From contig MU832613.1 of assembly GCA_029204225.1 (NCBI GenBank), forward strand, positions 1 to 64,000: a DNA stretch of 64,000 nt, read 5' to 3'. Both the position numbers and the translations under genes were made by a program. This document shows positions 57,608-64,000 of the stretch, in pieces (position 1 is the stretch's first letter; each line of letters starts with the position of its first letter). This DNA comes from Diphasiastrum complanatum (Eukaryota; Streptophyta; Lycopodiopsida; Lycopodiales; Lycopodiaceae). The notes beneath the pieces are model-generated. The model ran no database searches and had not been told where the DNA came from. It saw only the letters and a list, made by a program, of their open reading frames with translations.

Positions 57608-58883
57608 TCAAATGACTACACAGAAATTAAATTCCTCTAATATCAACAGCCATCGAGCTATACATCCCATTTTATAGGATTTATTAACAATATATAATAG
57701 GGCTTGATGGTCGGTGTAGAATGCAAAGGTATGGCCTAATAAATAATGTCTTAGTTGTTGGACAACATAGACCATAGCCAATGCTTCTCTCTCAGTGGTT
57801 GTGTAGTTTACTTCAGCAGGCACCAGTTGCCTGCTCAAGAAACGTATTGGGAAGTCTTTGTCATACTCGACCGATTGTGCAAGAAGACCTCCAATGGCAT
57901 ACTTACTTGTGTTAGTATGCACATGAAACTCTTTCGTGAGTCTGGCGAACGGAGTATGGGTGCCGTGGTAAGGGTTGTTTTCAACTCCTCAAAGGCTTTA
58001 ATTTGTTCTTCGGTCCAGCGAGGATCTACCACAACTAAAGAAACGAGGTGTGCCTTGCTGGCATAGTCGATTATAAAGATGCGATAATAATTCATATGAC
58101 CGAGGAAGACATAAACTTCCTTCATTGTTGTAGGTAAGGGCATTTCAACGATAACCTTGATTTTTGACGAGTCGATAGAAATATCGTCCTTTGAAATTAT
58201 ATGCCTGAGTACAACCCCATGGGTGTCCCATATTTGGCATTTATCAGGGTTTAGTGAGATTCCAAATCTACGGCAGCGAATGAAGATTTTCTCCAGTGCG
58301 TCAAGGTGCGTAGCTGCTAAGGAATGTACACCTAGATCGTTGAGGTAAATCTCCACAATCCGATGTAACAGGTCTTGGAAGGCCAGTTGCATGACCCTCT
58401 GGAAAGTTGAAGGGGCGTTGCATAAGCCAAAAGACATGACGTTATAAGCATAAACCTCGTTCTCTGTGAAAAAGGTCATTTTATGTTTATCTTCAGGGGC
58501 TATTTGAACAAGGAAATAACCGTTGAATCCATCCAAGAAGCTGAAAGCTTAAGCTCATGCCATTTCCTCTGAGATTTGGGTCGTTAAAGACAAAGGAAAA
58601 TGGTCTTTCTTCGTAACCGCATTAAGGTTCTTGAGATTGACACAGATACGAAGTTTGCTGTTTTTTTTGGGGACAACCACAATGGGGGATACCCAATCAG
58701 TATATTGGACTTTATAAATGAAGCCAAAAATCTCTTAATATCTTCATCGATTCTTTCACAACAGACGGGGTTACGATAAACTTTAGCAAGCTTGACATGG
58801 CCAGTTGAGTCAACCGTGACTCGTTTGTCATGATTGCCAAAGGTGATTTTGCTATGCTTCCAATCTTGGACAACACCTGCCAT
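57608..58883 (-). pseudogene. Element H reverse transcriptase and RNase H
   Basis: Motifs in order: LWLSPKK, MDGFNGYFLVQIAPEDKHK, MSFGLCNAPSTFQRVM, YLNDLGVHS, LNPDKCQIW, LGHMNYYRIFI, then RNase H with YAIGGLLAQS, TEREALAMVY and FAFYTDHQALLYIVNK. The catalytic box, which should be YLDD as in element G, is YLND. Frameshifts separate the first segment, the palm and RNase H. Confidence 0.88.
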
Positions 58884-58889
58884 CTAAAG

Positions 58890-59216
58890 CTAGGGTGTAC
58901 CAAGAAGGAGTTTATAAGTATTGGCATTTTCTGGTAAATCTAAGATGACACAATCTATTACAAATTTGACACCTGCTATTCGAACTTTAATATTTGATAA
59001 ATGACCAGTAGGGTCTGTAACTCTTTGATCAGCCATGCAAAGTTTATATCGTGGTTGATCGAGGGTATGAAAGCTCCATGACTTTGCCAATGACAAAGCC
59101 ATTATATTGACGCCTGATCCGCTATCAAGGATAGCAGATACTGCGGGATAGTCTTTATAGGACAAAGGCAGGGTGATGCTAGTCCCCTTAGCAACACTTA
59201 TATTCAGCAGATTCAT
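58890..59216 (-). pseudogene. Element H aspartic protease
   Basis: 109 open codons with ILDSGSGVNIM (Asp-Ser-Gly active site), CMADQRVTDPTGH and VILDLPENANTYKLLLGTP, matching the protease of element G region by region. Confidence 0.8.
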
Positions 59217-59222
59217 AGAAAT

Positions 59223-60270
59223 CTAAAAAATTTCAGGAATCTCTTCTTTTTTCCGTGCCAGTGTGTGCACCTTGACAATGAGGGCACCATGTGTTCTCTC
59301 GTCTATGGTGGATTTGGCCAGTGGGTAACTGACCTGGCATCGAACTCTGGATAGACCTAAGAGTGTTTTGAAACTCTTTCGTGAGTTTCTCCATCTGTTG
59401 TTGGTGTTGCTGGTTAAGCAACTCCATTTTTTTTTCCACAACCGTTCTCGTGTTTCCTCGTTTGGTCGAGCTTCGTGGATAGCACGATGTGCTCTTCGTT
59501 CACGTGGCTCATCTACATCTGAACCCTCATCTTCTTCCCGAATGGCATCATACATGGCTTGTTTCAATGATGTGTATTCATCATTGGAACGAAGTTCACG
59601 TCGTATCCATTGTGGGAGTCCAATGAGGAACCAAATTATGAGCATAGACTCAGTGGATTGCTCTTGAACCTGATTTTTTAATTTTTTAAATTGTTCAAAT
59701 GTAGTCACATACTTTCTCGTCTTTTGTCATTTTGATGTTACTTAGCTTGACAAAAGGACTTTCTATCAAGCGAAATGGCTTGAAGCATTTGATAAAGACC
59801 TCCTTCAAGAGTGACTAGTCACGTTTATCTTCATGATTAAGGTTAAAAAACCATTCTCGTGTTCGATTGATCATGGACATCGAGAAGAGCTGTACCATGG
59901 CGTCTGGTGATGTCTCACTATAGACATCACATCCATTCTCAAAGACTTGAAGAAATCTTTGAGGATCAGTGTTACCATCATACTTAGGTAAATCTAGCTT
60001 TGGAGTTTGTTTTTTAGTACGCGGAACATTATTTGCAAAAGCTCCGTTTAAGTGAGCTCGTGCATGTGAAGATTCGGCAGCATGAAAATGTGGTCGATCA
60101 TATGGAGCTTCAAAACGCATGGGTTCCCATCTGTCGAATGGGTTGGTGGATGGCTCTTGGACTTGGGATTTCATCCTGGAATATCTATTAAATTGAGCCT
60201 GTTCGGTGGATGGGGAGACTATCTCTGGTGGATAGTCCTCTGTGGAATTCGGATCGTAAGGACGATCCAT
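59223..60270 (-). pseudogene. Element H gag
   Basis: It starts MDRPYDPNSTEDYPPE. The capsid contains PKLDLPKYDGNTDPQRFLQV, NRTREWFFNL, a TAG stop at what is probably a Trp codon (59815), FKPFRLIESPF, then after a frameshift WFLIGLPQWIRRELRSNDEY, an acidic/basic stretch and a knuckle relic WCPHCQGAH. It shows that the G and I gags lack their N-terminal portion. Confidence 0.82.
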
Positions 60271-60890
60271 AGTACTCTAGAGTACCTTAGGATTCTGGAA
60301 ATAGACCTCTTGGACTCTTTGGTAACTTAACTCGTTGAAATCTTTGTTTGGAATGCGGTTGCTACGGTTCTACGGTGGGTGCGATTGGAATGCGACCAGT
60401 TTGCGGTTGAATATGGTTGGAACGGTGAATGCGGACGCTATGAATGCAGTCGAGGTGCGGTCGGTTGGCAGTTGAATGCGGTCTGCGGCGGTTCAAGGGC
60501 AAATGGAGATGGGGTGCGGTTGAATGCAGCCGTTGCAGTTTGATTCCGGGCAGTTGCGATTCAAGTGCAAATGGAGTTGGGGTGTGGGTGATTTGTTTGC
60601 GGTTGTTACGGCTCAAGGCAGAGGTGGTTTGAAGGCGGTGTATTTGCGGTTGGATGCGGGTGTGATGGGTCAAAAGTGGATGTGGTTGGATTGTGAGCTG
60701 TTTGCTGTCGCTACGACTGTAATGGCTAGAAGGTGGTCTAAATATGCTATGTTTGCGGTTGTTTGCGATTGCTATGGCTCAAGGCGGTCACTACGGCTGT
60801 AATGTGGTCGCTATGGCTCAATGCGGATGTAGGTGGAAGGTGATCTGTTGGAAGCTCGTGTAGTTGCTATCGTGTACAGTGTGGACCGTC
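60271..60890 (-). other. Leader of element H, degenerate short repeats
   Basis: No gene. The plus strand is G-rich, with many copies of a TGCGGTTG-like motif and variants such as GGCTCAAGGCGG or TACGGCTGTAATG. Long overlapping frames on both strands come from this low-complexity composition. Confidence 0.5.
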
Positions 60891-61266
60891 ATGTATAACT
60901 CCGAAAATCATCTGATATAAATTGTTGAATCAAGCTGTGGATCTGATGTATGTGGTACTTGTCAGTTCTGATCGTCGTTGGAAAGTTCTGTGGGTTAGCG
61001 TTAGCGTAGATTTGGTCCAGTTGAGATTCCTTCTGGATCTTCACAGACTTCGTCTCAATATTTACTGGAGATCTAAGTTGAAAAGCATAAAAGGACTGCA
61101 ACCTGTAGCATAATGTTTTATACTATTATATGCAAACTCAACCAGTGAGAGATAATCTTCCCAATGAGATTGCCTGTGAGAAACATACGTCCTCAAAATA
61201 TCTTCCATAGTTTGATTAGTCCTTTTTGTCTGGCCATCTCATTCAGGATGATCAGAAGAACTTAAA
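60891..61266 (-). pseudogene. Element J integrase core fragment
   Basis: The minus strand reads SSDHPE, a stop, [44 protein letters not shown] and FQLRSPVNI, closely related to element C. The catalytic Glu position is Lys (codon AAA). Sequence after about 61010 is not recognisable. Confidence 0.75.
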
Positions 61267-61546
61267 CTCAAAGAAGTTTCAAGTTTATGAAATACTCTTC
61301 TGCGGGCAGCCAGTCCTCGACGACTTCAGGTTTCTTCTCCTTCTTCTCGCCCGCATAAACCTCTGGTTGAAAACCGAGATTGGGTGAAGACATCAATTTG
61401 ACTTGATTCAACAGAACCTCCATTTGCTGATCTCTCATATGATTACGTTTATTTATATCGTTGAGCGCCATACTCAACTGTTGACAAATCACCATATAAG
61501 ATGGCACACCTGGATTTGCAGCTTGAGTTGAAGTTTCTTCGGCCAT
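61267..61546 (-). pseudogene. Element J gag start, fused to integrase
   Basis: ATG at 61546 begins MAEETSTQAANPGVPSYMV. The frame runs to KKPEVVEDWLPAEEYF, the capsid start, and at about 61266 joins directly to integrase. Most of gag, protease, reverse transcriptase and RNase H are deleted. Element C is deleted in a similar way but with a different downstream breakpoint. Confidence 0.75.
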
Positions 61547-63200
61547 CTCGATATATCTATCATGGAAATTACTAAATTAATCACTATTTTCTAGTCAATT
61601 TCATAGATATTACAAGAAAATGAAAAAAACTAAAACTTTCAAATTTTTGCACTTTCAAATTTTTTTTTAAAATTTTATGTTTTCCAAAAAATTCGTAAAA
61701 AACCACTGTCAGTTATTAAGCAATCGAAATCAAAAATTTGATTCATTGTTCGATTCTTAATTTTACTACATTAATGTCCATCAGGCATGCAAGACATGCG
61801 ACATTAAACCAGTTTTTCACCATTACGGAATTTTACGTAAAAATCAAGTTCTACGGAAATTGTCAGCTATAAAACCCAGTTTTGTATCTAACTGTTAGAG
61901 TACATGCGTATAACCACTCAAAACAAATCTAAACCACACATGCATGTCAGAATCAATCTGAGAATCAACATGCAGACATTCCATGCAAGTACCGTATCTC
62001 AAAATAGGAAATCGACATGCATGCAATCAGAACAATTCGAATTTCTACCAATTTTGCTCACAAAATTGCAAAGCTTCAAATGATCATATCTTTGGCTTCA
62101 GGACACAAATTGGGTGTTGTAAAGCTCTGTACAGAGGGAGATCTAGCTAACAAGACACTTGCCATGTCATCCCGCTAGCTAGGATTCACCCGTGCGAGCT
62201 CAGAACAGCCAAATAACCTATAGGAGGACGCACTTTTTCAAGGCCAAACAGCTTAAAAACTTGCAAACACTCAACCAAGCCTAAAAGTGATGATCCAAAC
62301 AGTCTCAAATGGTCTCTAAGAGTTCCATGAAGCCTTCATACAGATTCAATGAAGCAGTATGGGCTGAGAACCATGAATTATTGATTTCTAGAAGTCAAAA
62401 TTGCTACAAACTTGATGGAATTGAAACATAAGCCTCTACCCATCAATTTACAGGTTTGAAAGCTTGTTGGGAAGGTAAAAAGAAATACAAATCATGCTGT
62501 AAAAAATCCAGAATGATCCCCTTATGGATTTAGAGAAATCCACCCCCAAAATTGGTCAATTTTTGACTTCCTACAAATCCAATTGCTGGAATTCTTGGCT
62601 CTAACCTCTAGGACAGCCTCAAAAGACTATGATTCATCTTTTCCCAACTTCAATTGATGCTCAACAACCTCCTACCATCCAATTTCATGAATTTTAGCCC
62701 TTCTAGGTTTTTTCACCATGCCCAATTGGAATTTAATGGCAAGAACATTTTCCAAGTCCACCTGCAATAAAAAATACAGAGTTATAACCAACCAATTGAT
62801 CTGAACTTGCCAGATTTTGAATTCTACCATCAATTTTGTGCCAAAATCATGGAAAACAAGCCAAATTTGGGCACAAAAGAGCCTAGAATCCAAATACATG
62901 GGAAGATCCAACATGCAACCTAAATTTCAACTACTTCAAAGTGAATTAACTTGCTGAAAATTTAAGATCCATAACTAGTTTTGAGCTACACATGCTAAAA
63001 CTCCAAAAAGACACCAAAATTGTTTTCCTAGCACAATTCTCCATAAACCACAATGAAATGTGAGAGAGATATGGATCATGCAAATTGAATTTGGGAAGAT
63101 CCACCAACTTGCAACCTTACTCCTCTCCTTGGATGAGAATACTAGTTGAATACCACCAAGCTCCAATGAAAAGCACCACCTCTTCAAACTTGTAAGCCTT
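61547..63200 (-). other. Leader of element J
   Basis: About 1.65 kb between the degenerate primer site and gag. No supported protein; AT-rich. Confidence 0.45.
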
Positions 63201-63212
63201 GTTTTGATACCG
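63201..63212 (-). other. Degenerate primer-binding site of element J
   Basis: The minus strand reads CGGTATCAAAAC, the TGGTATCAGAGC site with three changes, two of them G-to-A. It gives the orientation of J. The 95 bp to its right (63213-63307) would be the end of the J 5' LTR. Confidence 0.5.
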
Positions 63213-63307
63213 CTATAAGGGAATATCCTTAGATCTGATGAGAGGAAATCGGTGAGGGTGATATGCTCTGTTTGCACTGAAGAGAGATATATAATAGAAG
63301 AAATCGT

Positions 63308-64000
63308 GAAACAGTCGCGACAACCACAATCCTCTTGCGATTCAGATGGAGTTCAGATGAGATCGCTGGACACTGCCGGTTGAATCACTCCTCCAGTCCT
63401 CTAGAATGTAGTCAGACACTGCTGATCTACATTTATAAAATTAATGCAGCATTGAACATAGTTTTAACCAAGGTGCGAAATCAAAATGAACAAGGAAAAT
63501 TAGACACACGAATAACAGCAGACGCATTTGCATTCGAGATCAGACACAACAAGAAAATCATCTATATTGATCTTTCTTTGATTTCTTCAAGCACTGCATG
63601 CAAATCCACGCAGTGTGTTGGCATGGGAGAAACACGGTTTTCCCATGAGTAATTGTCTCGCTTTACTAGCGGACAATTGGATCTACAGATCCTAGACAAA
63701 TTTGTCTTCGCATGTAGGCAGATGTGTATTTTGTAATTTTATCTTGATTGCTTACTAGCATCATACTACTTCATTACATTGTGTGTGTATTTTGTCTCTT
63801 TTTGTGCCAAGTATCATCCAGTAAGTATATAGCTGCTCTTTGTAGCTTTAAGATTAGAGTGATTAAGCATCTACAAGTAATCAAGAAATTACAAGAGTGG
63901 CGGATTAGCCACGACCTAGATTGTATCTGCTGATGTCATGCTATCAGATCAGACATCTGTACTTCTGGGTACTTGTGTGATCTTTGTTGGTACTCTTTGG
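63308..64000 (-). repeat. Inverted copy of the copia L-type LTR
   Basis: The reverse complement matches 56733-57400, at roughly 85-88% by eye, over the whole visible length. Its end is at TGAAACAG (63308 on the plus strand, TTTCA on the minus). No primer site follows, so it is either a solo LTR or the 3' LTR of a minus-strand copia element lying to the right. Confidence 0.7.

Larger units (their letters stand above)
57404..60890 (-). mobile_element. Element H: minus-strand Ty3/gypsy (Tat/Athila-like), 3' end cut by copia L
   Basis: Minus-strand order: leader (60890-60271), gag (60270-59223), protease (59216-58890), reverse transcriptase (58883-57923), RNase H (57922-57540), then the first part of integrase, which stops at the copia LTR border near 57404. 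Gag and pol resemble elements G and I. Confidence 0.82.

Noticed and set aside
60362-60840. Overlapping 60-100 codon ORFs on both strands
   Set aside because: They follow the GCGGTTG-type repeats of the H leader in several frames with biased composition and no domain.

Overview
This window is nuclear DNA of a land plant with a very repeat-rich genome. The evidence is spliceosomal introns of up to 12.5 kb, nested LTR retrotransposons of several Ty3/gypsy lineages, Ty1/copia pieces and LINE remnants, with almost no ordinary coding sequence. Giant transposon-filled introns would fit a fern, gymnosperm or other large-genome plant, but I cannot name the species from sequence alone.

The one host gene I recognise is easy to miss. 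Ten short minus-strand exons between 33901 and 2843 encode the N-terminal 454 residues of MUS81, the XPF-family structure-specific DNA repair and recombination endonuclease. The exons have GT..AG borders, compatible phases and no internal stop. Together they span 31 kb, and the C-terminal exons lie beyond the left edge. Nearly everything from 1 to 33.7 kb is therefore MUS81 intron.

Layout within those introns. 1-2703 (intron 10): 3' end of chromovirus A with its LTR, a LINE endonuclease fragment, and an inverted piece of A. 3177-15698 (intron 8): decayed chromovirus B (4.5-10.5 kb), whose gag is split by an inverted repeat K that recurs after pol, then internally deleted chromovirus C (10.8-13.8 kb). 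19115-24713 (intron 5): a 5'-truncated LINE and scrambled gypsy remnants. 28003-33713 (intron 1): LTR, primer-binding site and gag of element D, a second copy of the A integrase plus LTR, and an arginine/glycine-rich remnant.

33902-38758 is the MUS81 upstream region with no gene I recognise. 38759-48491 is a 9.7 kb LTR element (G, Tat/Athila-like) with both LTRs and a near-perfect 5-bp target duplication. Its middle (42.81-45.13 kb) is inverted, and it carries an uninterrupted 514-codon accessory ORF of unknown function between pol and the 3' LTR. 49.9-54.8 kb holds a related element (I) with a remnant of the same accessory protein and a multi-knuckle gag. 54.8-57.4 kb is the 3' part of a copia element with its LTR. 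57.4-60.9 kb is minus-strand gypsy H, and 60.9-63.3 kb is minus-strand deleted gypsy J. 63.3-64.0 kb is an inverted copy of the copia LTR.

Points most worth a second look are the cryptic MUS81 gene, the accessory ORF family shared by G and I, the internal inversion in G, and the Glu-to-Lys change at the integrase catalytic site shared by deleted elements C and J.
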